A stretch of DNA of 5,312 nt from assembly GCA_030149405.1 (NCBI GenBank), contig JASBRM010000040.1, positions 1-5,312 of the forward strand, in the 5' to 3' direction. The position numbers and the translations under genes were made by a program. This document shows, piece by piece, positions 1 to 5,312 of this stretch (positions within the stretch are counted from its first letter, which is position 1; the number at the start of each line of letters is the position of its first letter). The notes under the pieces were generated by a model. It was not told where the DNA came from. It searched no databases and worked only from the letters and a program-made list of their open reading frames with translations. This DNA is from Neptuniibacter sp. Lineage in GTDB: Bacteria; Pseudomonadota; Gammaproteobacteria; Pseudomonadales; Balneatricaceae.

Positions 1-416
1 AAGTTGTACCAGTAGTTGATCATGCCCGGGAATACCGCCAGCATACGATCAATGTGGTCGTGCTGTTCGGAGAAATCCTGCTCTGTTTCCAGGTTACCCA
101 GCATTGAACAACCAGTACGCATTACATCCATTGGATGTGCGTCTGCAGGAATCTGCTCTAGTACTGTTTTCAGCGCTTCTGGAAGAGCGCGCATGCCTTT
201 CAGCTTGGCCTTGTAAGCATCCAGTTCCGCCTGATTAGGCAGCTTTCCATAGAGCAGAAGATAAGCGACTTCCTCAAACTGAGCTTTATCAGCCAGTTCT
301 TTGATGTCGTAGCCACGGTATGTCAGACCTGCACCAGTTTTACCTACGGTACATAGTGCTGTTTCGCCCGCTGATTGCCCTCGGAGACCAGCGCCACCTA
401 GCTTTTTATCGACCAT
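1..416 (-). CDS. prpC: 2-methylcitrate synthase, N-terminal part (cut by window edge)
   Basis: This gene makes 2-methylcitrate synthase, which condenses propionyl-CoA with oxaloacetate in the first step of the cytosolic methylcitrate cycle. Only the first 138 codons are present; the rest lies beyond the left edge. The translation begins MVDKKLGGAGLRGQSAGETA and contains the segments LTYRGYDIKELA (about residues 32-43) and HPMDVMRTGCSMLG (about residues 93-106), which are typical of the citrate synthase superfamily and in particular of PrpC. The catalytic histidines and aspartate of the family fall in the missing part, so activity cannot be judged. The ATG is supported by a strong CAGGAG ribosome site six bases upstream. 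The gene follows prpB on the same strand after 110 bp, as in other prp operons. Plain citrate synthase (GltA) is a less likely alternative, given the prpB neighbour and this N-terminus. Confidence 0.95.
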   Translation of the reverse strand, partial: MVDKKLGGAGLRGQSAGETALCTVGKTGAGLTYRGYDIKELADKAQFEEVAYLLLYGKLPNQAELDAYKAKLKGMRALPEALKTVLEQIPADAHPMDVMRTGCSMLGNLETEQDFSEQHDHIDRMLAVFPGMINYWYN

Positions 417-422
417 ATTGTG

Positions 423-428
423 CTCCTG
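423..428 (-). promoter_or_regulatory. Ribosome binding site of prpC
   Basis: On the minus strand the sequence reads CAGGAG followed by six bases and ATG. This near-consensus site fixes the prpC start at 416. Confidence 0.8.
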
Positions 429-442
429 TTTCGCATATTCAT

Positions 443-470
443 GTGGGCTCTACTAACTTCAGCGGCCCAC
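443..470 (-). other. Hairpin in the prpB-prpC intercistronic region
   Basis: GTGGGC (443-448) and GCCCAC (465-470) are perfect inverted repeats separated by 16 bases, giving a six-pair, GC-rich stem in the mRNA. No run of U follows it on the minus strand, so it does not look like a standard intrinsic terminator. It lies between the prpB stop (527) and the prpC ribosome site (423-428). I infer a possible role in mRNA processing or in setting the prpB:prpC ratio. The rest of the 110-bp gap is AT-rich and shows no convincing promoter. Confidence 0.4.
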
Positions 471-526
471 TTAATTTATATGTTTAGATTTAACGTTCTA
501 ACGCTTTTACCGCTTTAGCAGATTAA

Positions 527-1420
527 TTATTTGTTTTTACCTTCTGCGAAAAGTGCGTCCAGTTTCTGCTCGAAGTCGTGGTAGTTAAGGAAATCGTAGA
601 GTTCCATACGAGTCTGCATGGTATCTACTACTGCTTTCTGATCACCATCTTTCAAAATATGTTCATACACATTCAATGCAGCCTTGTTTGCCGCACGGAA
701 TGCAGACAGAGGGTACAGCACCATAGTTGCGCCGTTCTCTGCCAACTCTGCTTTGTTATACAGAGGTGTTGCACCGAACTCGGTAATGTTCGCCAGCAGA
801 TGAGCACCATCAATGCCTTCTGCAAAAGCTTTATAATCTTCAAGAGTATGCACTGCTTCAGCGAAGATGCCATCCGCACCTGCTTCCAGACATGCCTGCG
901 CACGTTCAACTGCAGCGTTCAGACCGTCCTGCTGGAATGCATCTGTACGAGCGATGATGAAGAAATCATCATCTGTTTTAGCATCAGCAGCCGCCTTAAC
1001 ACGATCTACCATCTCTTCCAGAGAAACGATCTCTTTGTTTGGACGGTGACCACAACGTTTCTGTGCAACCTGATCTTCCAGGTGAACAGCTGCTGCACCT
1101 GCTTTAATCATTTCTTTAACAGTACGAGCGATGTTAAATGCACCACCCCAGCCTGTGTCGATATCAACCAACAGCGGAGTTTCTACTGCACTTGAAATAC
1201 GGCGCACATCTTCAAGAACATCGTTCATAGATGTCATACCCAGATCAGGCAGACCATAGGAGTGGTTAGCAACACCACCACCTGAAAGGTAGATTGCCTG
1301 ATGGCCTACACGCTCAGCCATCATTGCATGATAAGCATTAGTAGTACCGACGATTTGGAGTGGCTGAGTTTCAGCAAGTGCTTTACGAAAACGTGCACCG
1401 GCAGTCAGGTTGTTGGACAT
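527..1420 (-). CDS. prpB: 2-methylisocitrate lyase
   Basis: PrpB cleaves 2-methylisocitrate to pyruvate and succinate, the last step of the methylcitrate cycle, in the cytosol. The 297-residue product has the usual family length. It carries the isocitrate lyase/PEP mutase signature KRCGH (residues 121-125), with C123 at the position of the catalytic cysteine of the E. coli enzyme. The substrate-binding loop SGGGVA is at 46-51, the metal-binding acidic segment DIDTG at 86-90, EDQ at 115-117 and R158 in IIARTD. Together these separate PrpB from the longer AceA isocitrate lyases. The ATG at 1420 was chosen because the protein alignment begins at [15 protein letters not shown] and because AGAGGTG sits six bases upstream. 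The same frame is open 42 codons further upstream, but that extension lies inside the regulator gene and has no PrpB character. The gene starts one base after the regulator stop codon, so it is almost certainly co-transcribed and probably translationally coupled with it. Confidence 0.97.
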   Translation of the reverse strand: MSNNLTAGARFRKALAETQPLQIVGTTNAYHAMMAERVGHQAIYLSGGGVANHSYGLPDLGMTSMNDVLEDVRRISSAVETPLLVDIDTGWGGAFNIARTVKEMIKAGAAAVHLEDQVAQKRCGHRPNKEIVSLEEMVDRVKAAADAKTDDDFFIIARTDAFQQDGLNAAVERAQACLEAGADGIFAEAVHTLEDYKAFAEGIDGAHLLANITEFGATPLYNKAELAENGATMVLYPLSAFRAANKAALNVYEHILKDGDQKAVVDTMQTRMELYDFLNYHDFEQKLDALFAEGKNK

Positions 1421-1421
1421 G

Positions 1422-2126
1422 TTATTCACCTCTGGTTTCGGTTGCCCTATCCAGTTTGCCTTCAATATTCTTACGTGCCGCACCGATGTGACGTCGCATA
1501 AGCATCTCAGCCAGTTCAGGGTCACGCGATTCAATCGCGTCGACAATCTGGTGATGCTCTTTCAACGCCCGTTTTGGCCGTGAACTTGAGACACTGAATT
1601 GGTATCTGTACATACGTACCAGGTGATACAGGTCACCACCGAGGAATTCTAAAAGCTTTGAGTTTCTGCAGCCTCTAACAATCCGGTAGTGAAAATCTAG
1701 ATCACCTTCTTTTTGAAAGTACGAACGTCCGTCGAGCTGTGCGATGTTCTGCTCATGTTCGTGTAACAGCTCACGTAAGCTGTCTATCTCTTCCTGAGGC
1801 ATGAACTCAGCCGCTAAACGACAAGCCATACCTTCAAGAGCTTCACGAACACGGTAGATTTCTACCAGCTCTTTTGCCGACAGTTTGACTACCCTTGCGC
1901 CTACATGTGGTTTTCTTTCAACCAAACGTAACGCTTCCAGACGACGCATCGCTTCCCTTAATGGGCCACGGCTGATGCCGTATGTACGTGCCAGTTCTGG
2001 TTCACTGATCTTCTGGCCTGGAGGGATATCTCCCACCACTATCGCCGTTACGATCTGTTCGCAGACCTGGTCTGCCAGGGTACGTGTTTCGGATTGGAAC
2101 ACTTTATTATCTATAATCTCTGTCAT
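1422..2126 (-). CDS. GntR-family (FadR/FCD subfamily) regulator, probable controller of the prp operon
   Basis: The 234-residue product is a one-component transcription factor. An N-terminal winged helix-turn-helix spans about residues 16-80, with the GntR core [20 protein letters not shown] and [22 protein letters not shown]-terminal all-helical FCD ligand-binding domain spans about 85-220. FCD domains often bind a metal through an Asp and three His; candidates here are D142 and H146 (DLDFH), H191 (EHHQIV) and H213 (RRHI). The ligand is unknown; 2-methylcitrate or propionyl-CoA would make sense by context only. The TAA stop is one base from the prpB ATG, so it heads the prpB-prpC operon. A perfect 12-bp palindrome lies just upstream of the gene, which points to autoregulation. 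This differs from E. coli, where PrpR is an unrelated sigma-54 activator, so I give no symbol. Its ribosome site is weak: GAGG is 11 bases from the ATG. Confidence 0.9.
   Translation of the reverse strand: MTEIIDNKVFQSETRTLADQVCEQIVTAIVVGDIPPGQKISEPELARTYGISRGPLREAMRRLEALRLVERKPHVGARVVKLSAKELVEIYRVREALEGMACRLAAEFMPQEEIDSLRELLHEHEQNIAQLDGRSYFQKEGDLDFHYRIVRGCRNSKLLEFLGGDLYHLVRMYRYQFSVSSSRPKRALKEHHQIVDAIESRDPELAEMLMRRHIGAARKNIEGKLDRATETRGE
1427..1433 (-). promoter_or_regulatory. Ribosome binding site of prpB, inside the regulator's last codons
   Basis: The minus strand reads AGAGGTG, six bases before the prpB ATG. The site covers the codons for R232 and G233 of the upstream GntR protein. Ribosomes finishing the regulator therefore reach the prpB start directly, which suggests translational coupling. 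It also decides the prpB start at 1420 over the longer open frame. Confidence 0.75.
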
Positions 2127-2144
2127 AACAACCCAAACCTCAAG

Positions 2145-2156
2145 ATTGTCGACAAT
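2145..2156. promoter_or_regulatory. Probable operator of the GntR regulator (perfect palindrome)
   Basis: ATTGTCGACAAT is a perfect 12-bp palindrome located 19 bases upstream of the regulator ATG. TTGT-N2-ACAA architecture is common for FCD-type GntR regulators. It would lie at roughly +9 to +20 from the promoter proposed at 2171-2199, so a bound dimer would block RNA polymerase there. I infer autorepression of the regulator-prpB-prpC operon. Confidence 0.7.
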
Positions 2157-2170
2157 TTCGAACTGAAGCC

Positions 2171-2199
2171 ACGATACTCCTGCTAAATTACGCAGTCAA
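2171..2199 (-). promoter_or_regulatory. Probable sigma-70 promoter of the regulator-prpB-prpC operon
   Basis: On the minus strand TTGACT (2199-2194, five of six consensus bases) is followed by a 17-base spacer and TATCGT (2176-2171, four of six). The predicted transcription start is near 2164, about 38 bases before the regulator ATG. Spacing is ideal and the site is flanked by two operator-like sequences. The -10 match is only fair, so this is a prediction. Confidence 0.5.
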
Positions 2200-2216
2200 C
2201 ACGAAAACAGCAATAA

Positions 2217-2230
2217 ATTGTCAACACAAT
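2217..2230. promoter_or_regulatory. Second operator-like site upstream of the regulator promoter
   Basis: ATTGTCAACACAAT has the same ATTGT and ACAAT arms as the palindrome at 2145-2156, but with four central bases instead of two. Read without the insertion, ATTGTCAACA also matches one and a half arms of that palindrome. It lies upstream of the proposed -35 box, with about 72 bp between the site centres. A second contact for the GntR dimer is plausible. The altered spacing means affinity may be low. Confidence 0.4.
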
Positions 2231-2237
2231 ACAAAAG

Positions 2238-2257
2238 TTTAAGGAAAATCCCTTAAA
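2238..2257 (-). terminator. Weak hairpin after the alpha/beta hydrolase gene
   Basis: TTTAAGG and CCTTAAA form a perfect seven-pair inverted repeat with a six-base loop, beginning ten bases past the hydrolase stop codon. On the minus strand it is followed by CTTTTG, a short and broken T run. The position suits a terminator separating the hydrolase from the regulator, but the AT-rich stem and poor T tract make it a weak one. Confidence 0.35.
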
Positions 2258-2266
2258 TCTTTAACT

Positions 2267-3136
2267 TCACTTTTTATTCATAAAACGCTGCATCTCTTCA
2301 TTCATAATCTTGCCGATCTGCCGCGGTTTTTGGAACGGTAAAGAGTGGTCGGTACCCGCCACCATAAAGTAGTGCCAGTTAGCAAGTCGTTCTGCCAACT
2401 CTCTTTGATACTGATGCATAAGATCAACACTGTGGCCGCCAATAAAGCTGGTCACATCACCTTGTGCTGCCACCAATTGCTCACGATCTATCTGCTTTAT
2501 TTCCCGAGTCACACAATCCAGAGCATTAGCAAAGCCCTCAGGACGATAGGCCAACCTATTAATAGTCACCTCTTCAACTTGCGGAGAGACTTTCCTGTTT
2601 GGCGCTATTGCATCCAGAAAGTTGGTGACACCTTTTGCAATATCGATATTCTGGCGTAGGTGAATCGAGGCTTCTGAGAACTTCTCTCTAAGATCAACAG
2701 TCGTCTCCCAACAGGGCCGGTCCAACACTGCTGACTCCAGAAGAAATTGTTTTCCAACTCGATCAGAATGCTGTTGTTTAAATAGCAAAGAGACCAACCC
2801 ACCCATTGAGTAACCACCGAGATCAAACTGCCACCATCCCAGATGATCAACCAAGGCATTCAGGTCAGCAACCAGCTCCTGTGCAGTAAAAGGATGCTCC
2901 TTACGATCGGGGTAATAGGTATCTCCCATTCCTCGCTGGTCAGGAACAAGTACCTCTGACCACTGGGAACTGAATGCAATAACCGCATCCCAGGTATCTA
3001 CCCCTGCTACACCCGCACCATGCAATAGAACAAGACGCCTTTTACTTTCGATATCCGGATTACGATAAATTCGATAGGTAATATGTTGGTCAGGCAGATG
3101 AAACTCTCGTTTCTCTATTGAAAATGGATGATTCAT
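2267..3136 (-). CDS. Alpha/beta hydrolase of unknown substrate
   Basis: The 289-residue product is an alpha/beta-hydrolase-fold enzyme, probably cytosolic because no signal peptide or membrane segment is visible. The oxyanion-hole motif LLHGAG is at about 37-42, followed by DQRGMGDT at 66-73. The nucleophile elbow GYSMGG is at 108-113, with S110 as nucleophile. D238 is a candidate acid (FIGGHSVD), and H264 (AGTDHS) is the probable catalytic histidine. The order matches serine esterases, thioesterases and C-C hydrolases; nothing in the sequence decides the substrate. The ATG at 3136 is preferred, but no ribosome site precedes it; a TTG at 3148 in the same frame would add four residues and is equally unsupported. 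The gene lies on the same strand as the regulator and prp genes, 140 bp upstream. A copy of the operator palindrome lies 72 bp before its start, which suggests, but does not prove, membership of the propionate regulon. Confidence 0.88.
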   Translation of the reverse strand: MNHPFSIEKREFHLPDQHITYRIYRNPDIESKRRLVLLHGAGVAGVDTWDAVIAFSSQWSEVLVPDQRGMGDTYYPDRKEHPFTAQELVADLNALVDHLGWWQFDLGGYSMGGLVSLLFKQQHSDRVGKQFLLESAVLDRPCWETTVDLREKFSEASIHLRQNIDIAKGVTNFLDAIAPNRKVSPQVEEVTINRLAYRPEGFANALDCVTREIKQIDREQLVAAQGDVTSFIGGHSVDLMHQYQRELAERLANWHYFMVAGTDHSLPFQKPRQIGKIMNEEMQRFMNKK

Positions 3137-3207
3137 TATTGCAGGCAATTATCTAAAACAACTTTTGAAGCTTAATCTTAGCTTATTTTTACCTGTAATA
3201 ATGCCAA

Positions 3208-3219
3208 TGTGTCGACAAT
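3208..3219. promoter_or_regulatory. Third copy of the GntR-type operator, between hydrolase and pabB
   Basis: TGTGTCGACAAT matches the palindrome ATTGTCGACAAT at 10 of 12 positions and keeps the whole central TGTCGACA. It lies in the 196-bp divergent region, 72 bp upstream of the hydrolase ATG and about 46 bp before the proposed pabB -35 box. I infer a regulator site, more likely serving the hydrolase. I could not find a convincing sigma-70 promoter for the hydrolase around it. Also in this gap are an 8-bp palindrome AACCGGTT (3231-3238) and a direct repeat of AGCTTA 11 bp apart (3169-3174, 3180-3185), both without a clear role. Confidence 0.5.
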
Positions 3220-3265
3220 CTTTAGTCTTTAACCGGTTTTTAAGGCTTTAGTTTAAGGGTTTAGA

Positions 3266-3294
3266 TAGACAGCTCAGAATGCAGTAAATACAAT
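3266..3294 (+). promoter_or_regulatory. Probable sigma-70 promoter of pabB
   Basis: TAGACA (3266-3271) and TACAAT (3289-3294) each match five of six consensus bases and are separated by exactly 17 bp. Transcription would begin near 3301, giving a leader of about 32 bases before the pabB start. This is the best promoter match in the window. Confidence 0.6.
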
Positions 3295-3332
3295 GCGCCT
3301 TTATACCAAGACTATCTGAAGAACTTCGACTC

Positions 3333-4670
3333 TTGATCAACCAGCGCGCATTACCCTACCTACCCAGCAGCGAACCCTATTTTGAACGTATTCGCCATTT
3401 GGGCTACGCGGTTTTCCTGGACAGTGGCCGGCCTAAATGCCCCTGGGGACGTTTTGACATTATCAGTGCGCAACCGGTTGAACTTCTCGAGATGGCTGCG
3501 GCTGGACCAGAGCAACCTTTTGATGCCTTACAACAGCTCTACAGTAAATATCAGATTACAGTTTCAGAAAATCCTGACCTGCCTTTTCAGGGCGGTATCA
3601 TCGGCCATTTTTCTTATGATCTGGGAAGATCAATAGAACAGTTTCAAGATCAGGCGGCTCAATATACCCAGCTTCCTGATCTCAGAGCGGGCTTATATCT
3701 CTGGGCCGTAGTTGTCGATCATCACAAAGAGACGGCTATTCTGGTATCAACACCCGATGTAGATGAGACACTGCTGAATCACCTTGAGTCATTACTGCTC
3801 AATGAAATTTCGCCGGAACCTAACGCATTTACATTAAATAGCCACTTTAAAGCCAACTTAACGGCTGAAGAATATAAACAGAAACTAAAAAAAGTAGACA
3901 ACTACATCCATGCAGGTGATTGCTATCAGGTCAATTTCACTCAGCGTTTTAACAGTAGTTTTACTGGCGACACATGGGAAGCTTATAAGCAGCTAAGAGA
4001 AGTAGCTCCAACCCCCTATTCCGCATTTTTAGATTCACCTGAGCAACAGATACTCTCTCTATCACCCGAGCAGTTTCTAGAGTCTAAGAAACAACAAGTC
4101 ACAACCAAACCCATTAAAGGCACACGCCCAAGATCTGCCGATCCTGAAACGGATGCGAACTTAAAGCAGGAGCTGATTGATTCTGAAAAGGATCGTGCGG
4201 AAAATCTGATGATCGTAGATCTGCTTCGCAATGATCTGAGCAAGGTGTGTGAGCTAAACAGCGTTAAAGTGCCGAAGCTGTTTAATATTGAAAGCTACGC
4301 AAATGTTCACCATAAGGTAAGTACGGTCACCGGTAAACTCGCTCCTAACAGTTCTCCGATCGCTTTGCTCAAGCACTGTTTTCCGGGTGGTTCAATTACC
4401 GGGGCACCTAAGATCAGGGCCATGCAGATCATAGAGGAACTGGAACCACACCGACGCTCTGTCTATTGCGGTTCTATTGGCTACATCAGTTTTTGCGGCA
4501 GCATGGACACCAGCATCACAATCCGTACTCTTCTCTGTGAAGAAGGCAAAATATACTGCTGGGCAGGTGGCGGCATAGTGGCTGATTCAGATGCTCAAAA
4601 TGAGTATGAGGAAACCTTCAGCAAGGTTAATAACTTGCTGCATTGTCTGGAACGAACTATTCCTAAATAA
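3333..4670 (+). CDS. pabB: Aminodeoxychorismate synthase component I
   Basis: PabB, with the glutaminase PabA, aminates chorismate to 4-amino-4-deoxychorismate, the precursor of p-aminobenzoate and folate, in the cytosol. The 445-residue length is typical. An N-terminal anthranilate-synthase-I-like domain covers about 10-145 (SGRPKCPWGRFDIISAQP at 31-48). The chorismate-binding domain covers about 175-438. PIKGTRPR (260-267) has lysine K262 where PabB enzymes carry their active-site lysine and TrpE has alanine (PIAGT), which argues for PabB. Other motifs are AENLMIVDLLRNDL (289-302), HKVSTVTG (327-334), CFPGGSITGAPKIRAM (349-364) and AGGGIVADSD (411-420). The start is TTG at 3333: the protein resembles PabB from here on and no ATG or GTG lies nearby. 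The ribosome site is poor, only GAAG about ten bases upstream. No pabA is visible here. The next gene follows after 24 bp, so they are likely co-transcribed. Confidence 0.95.
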   Translation: MINQRALPYLPSSEPYFERIRHLGYAVFLDSGRPKCPWGRFDIISAQPVELLEMAAAGPEQPFDALQQLYSKYQITVSENPDLPFQGGIIGHFSYDLGRSIEQFQDQAAQYTQLPDLRAGLYLWAVVVDHHKETAILVSTPDVDETLLNHLESLLLNEISPEPNAFTLNSHFKANLTAEEYKQKLKKVDNYIHAGDCYQVNFTQRFNSSFTGDTWEAYKQLREVAPTPYSAFLDSPEQQILSLSPEQFLESKKQQVTTKPIKGTRPRSADPETDANLKQELIDSEKDRAENLMIVDLLRNDLSKVCELNSVKVPKLFNIESYANVHHKVSTVTGKLAPNSSPIALLKHCFPGGSITGAPKIRAMQIIEELEPHRRSVYCGSIGYISFCGSMDTSITIRTLLCEEGKIYCWAGGGIVADSDAQNEYEETFSKVNNLLHCLERTIPK

Positions 4671-4694
4671 CTATCAGCCAAGATATACATATAT

Positions 4695-5156
4695 ATGGCC
4701 GTTAATAAATTTCTCAGTAAAGAACAAGCCTTGGATATTCTCGACAAAGTATCCTTCTTTGATGACCTCACATTAGAGGAAAAGAAGGCGCTGGCAGAAT
4801 TTAACTGGTGCTTTATCGTTTATGACAGTCAGGATTATCTCACTGATGAAGGTTCATTAGATAAGCGTTTTTTTGTTCTTCTAAGCGGCCAGGTCAATAT
4901 CATTAAGGGCATTCAGAAACAGATCATCACCCAGTTCAAAGCCGGTGAGATCATTGGAGAAATCTCTTTCCTTACCAACGAACCCAGAACAGCCAGTGTA
5001 GTTGCAACCACCAAAACCGCAGCTCTGGCGATTGATCAGGAGTTAATGGAAGAGATGCCCATTGAGCTTAGAGAAAAGGTCAAGGACCAGATTATTCTTA
5101 AAATGGCACAGCGGCTGAACCGAATGAACAACCGCCTGACACTGGGAAATATCTAA
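4695..5156 (+). CDS. Stand-alone cyclic-nucleotide-binding-domain protein
   Basis: The 153-residue product consists of a single cNMP-binding beta-barrel domain (about 20-120) framed by helices, and is probably cytosolic. The phosphate-binding cassette is recognisable: GEIIGEISFL (84-93) with E89, then PRTASVV (97-103) with R98 and T99. These match the Glu, Arg and Ser/Thr positions that hold the cyclic phosphate and ribose in CRP-type domains, so ligand binding is plausible. The family's G in the beta-turn is present at LLSGQVNII (62-70). There is no helix-turn-helix, kinase, GGDEF or channel domain; the C-terminal part (about 121-148) looks like a charged amphipathic helix that could mediate dimerisation or partner binding. 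It is therefore not a CRP/FNR transcription factor. The gene starts 24 bp after pabB with no clear Shine-Dalgarno sequence, only an AT-rich run, so expression may depend on the upstream gene. Its role is unknown. Confidence 0.85.
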   Translation: MAVNKFLSKEQALDILDKVSFFDDLTLEEKKALAEFNWCFIVYDSQDYLTDEGSLDKRFFVLLSGQVNIIKGIQKQIITQFKAGEIIGEISFLTNEPRTASVVATTKTAALAIDQELMEEMPIELREKVKDQIILKMAQRLNRMNNRLTLGNI

Positions 5157-5177
5157 TACAAAAATTTCATTAATCCA

Positions 5178-5197
5178 ATTACGACAAACTTCGTAAT
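5178..5197 (+). terminator. Weak AT-rich hairpin after the cNMP-binding protein gene
   Basis: ATTACGA (5178-5184) and TCGTAAT (5191-5197) are perfect seven-base inverted repeats around a six-base loop, 22 bases after the stop codon. No T run follows, so it is a doubtful terminator; it may be a chance hairpin. The remainder of the 79-bp gap to the next gene holds only a ribosome site, and I found no good promoter. Confidence 0.25.
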
Positions 5198-5235
5198 ATT
5201 AAGAACATAGCGGTTCAGAGATAAAGGTAATAGTT

Positions 5236-5312
5236 ATGAACATCTTTCAAAAATTAATTTCTTGTTTAGTTCTTTATTTCTTAACCTTTACCGCCTTCGC
5301 TGAGCAACCGGT
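5236..5312 (+). CDS. Start of a probable exported protein (cut by window edge)
   Basis: Only 25 codons are visible: MNIFQKLISCLVLYFLTFTA then FAEQP. This has the shape of a Sec signal peptide, with one lysine near the N-terminus, a hydrophobic core from about residue 7 to 20, and an AFA-E sequence fitting signal peptidase I cleavage after residue 22. The product is thus expected in the periplasm, outer membrane or outside. A cysteine at position 10 lies within the hydrophobic core and does not form a lipobox. AAAGG (5223-5227) eight bases upstream of the ATG is a good ribosome site. The mature protein is outside the window, so no family can be named. The gene is on the same strand as pabB and the cNMP-binding protein, 79 bp downstream. 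Confidence 0.65.
   Translation, partial: MNIFQKLISCLVLYFLTFTAFAEQP

Noticed and set aside
440..520. Possible separate prpC promoter with a TATAAA box at about 474-479 on the minus strand
   Set aside because: No -35 hexamer of acceptable quality occurs at 15-19 bp spacing, and the box sits in an AT-rich stretch.
578..1195. Long plus-strand open frame (205 codons) opposite prpB
   Set aside because: It is cysteine- and phenylalanine-rich antisense translation of a clear prpB gene, with no recognisable domain.
1421..1546. A longer prpB reading frame beginning 42 codons upstream of 1420
   Set aside because: The extra codons are a frame-shifted reading of the regulator gene, show no resemblance to PrpB, and the proper ATG has a good ribosome site.
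3333..4670. TrpE (anthranilate synthase component I)
   Set aside because: The motif is PIKGT with the PabB active-site lysine rather than PIAGT, and the length of 445 residues fits PabB better.
4737..4748. ATTCTCGACAAA, 10 of 12 match to the operator palindrome
   Set aside because: It lies within the coding region of the cNMP-binding protein, and its mismatch breaks the GTCGAC centre, so the symmetry is lost; chance is likely.
4695..5156. CRP/FNR-type transcription factor
   Set aside because: The nucleotide-binding domain is present but the protein ends after about 153 residues, with no helix-turn-helix.

Overview
The window looks like chromosomal DNA from a free-living gammaproteobacterium of moderate GC content. 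The close resemblance of PrpB and PrpC to gammaproteobacterial enzymes, and a prp cluster headed by a GntR/FCD-type regulator, would fit a marine Oceanospirillales-type organism. That taxonomic placement is inference from gene content, not something I could test. Nothing suggests a mobile element, phage or CRISPR array.

Layout. The left side is read from the minus strand. Its last two genes overlap functionally: a GntR/FCD transcription regulator (2126 to 1422) runs almost directly into prpB, 2-methylisocitrate lyase (1420 to 527). This is followed after a 110-bp gap by prpC, 2-methylcitrate synthase (start at 416, running off the left edge). These are the core of the methylcitrate cycle, which converts propionyl-CoA plus oxaloacetate to succinate plus pyruvate. 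Upstream of the regulator, on the same strand, lies an alpha/beta hydrolase of unknown substrate (3136 to 2267). The right side is read from the plus strand: pabB, aminodeoxychorismate synthase component I of the folate pathway (3333 to 4670), a small stand-alone cyclic-nucleotide-binding-domain protein (4695 to 5156), and the first 25 codons of a probable exported protein (from 5236).

Regulation. The perfect 12-bp palindrome ATTGTCGACAAT lies just upstream of the regulator gene, immediately downstream of a recognisable sigma-70 promoter. A related ATTGT-N4-ACAAT site lies upstream of the same promoter. A third copy (10 of 12 positions) sits in the divergent region between the hydrolase and pabB. 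I infer that these are operators of the GntR protein, that it represses its own gene with prpB and prpC, and that the hydrolase may belong to the same regulon.

I see no clearly new multi-gene system. The points most worth following are the shared operator in front of the uncharacterised hydrolase, and the single-domain nucleotide-binding protein placed directly behind pabB. There is no gene-free stretch longer than 300 bases; the gaps (417-526, 2127-2266, 3137-3332, 4671-4694, 5157-5235) are described in the features.
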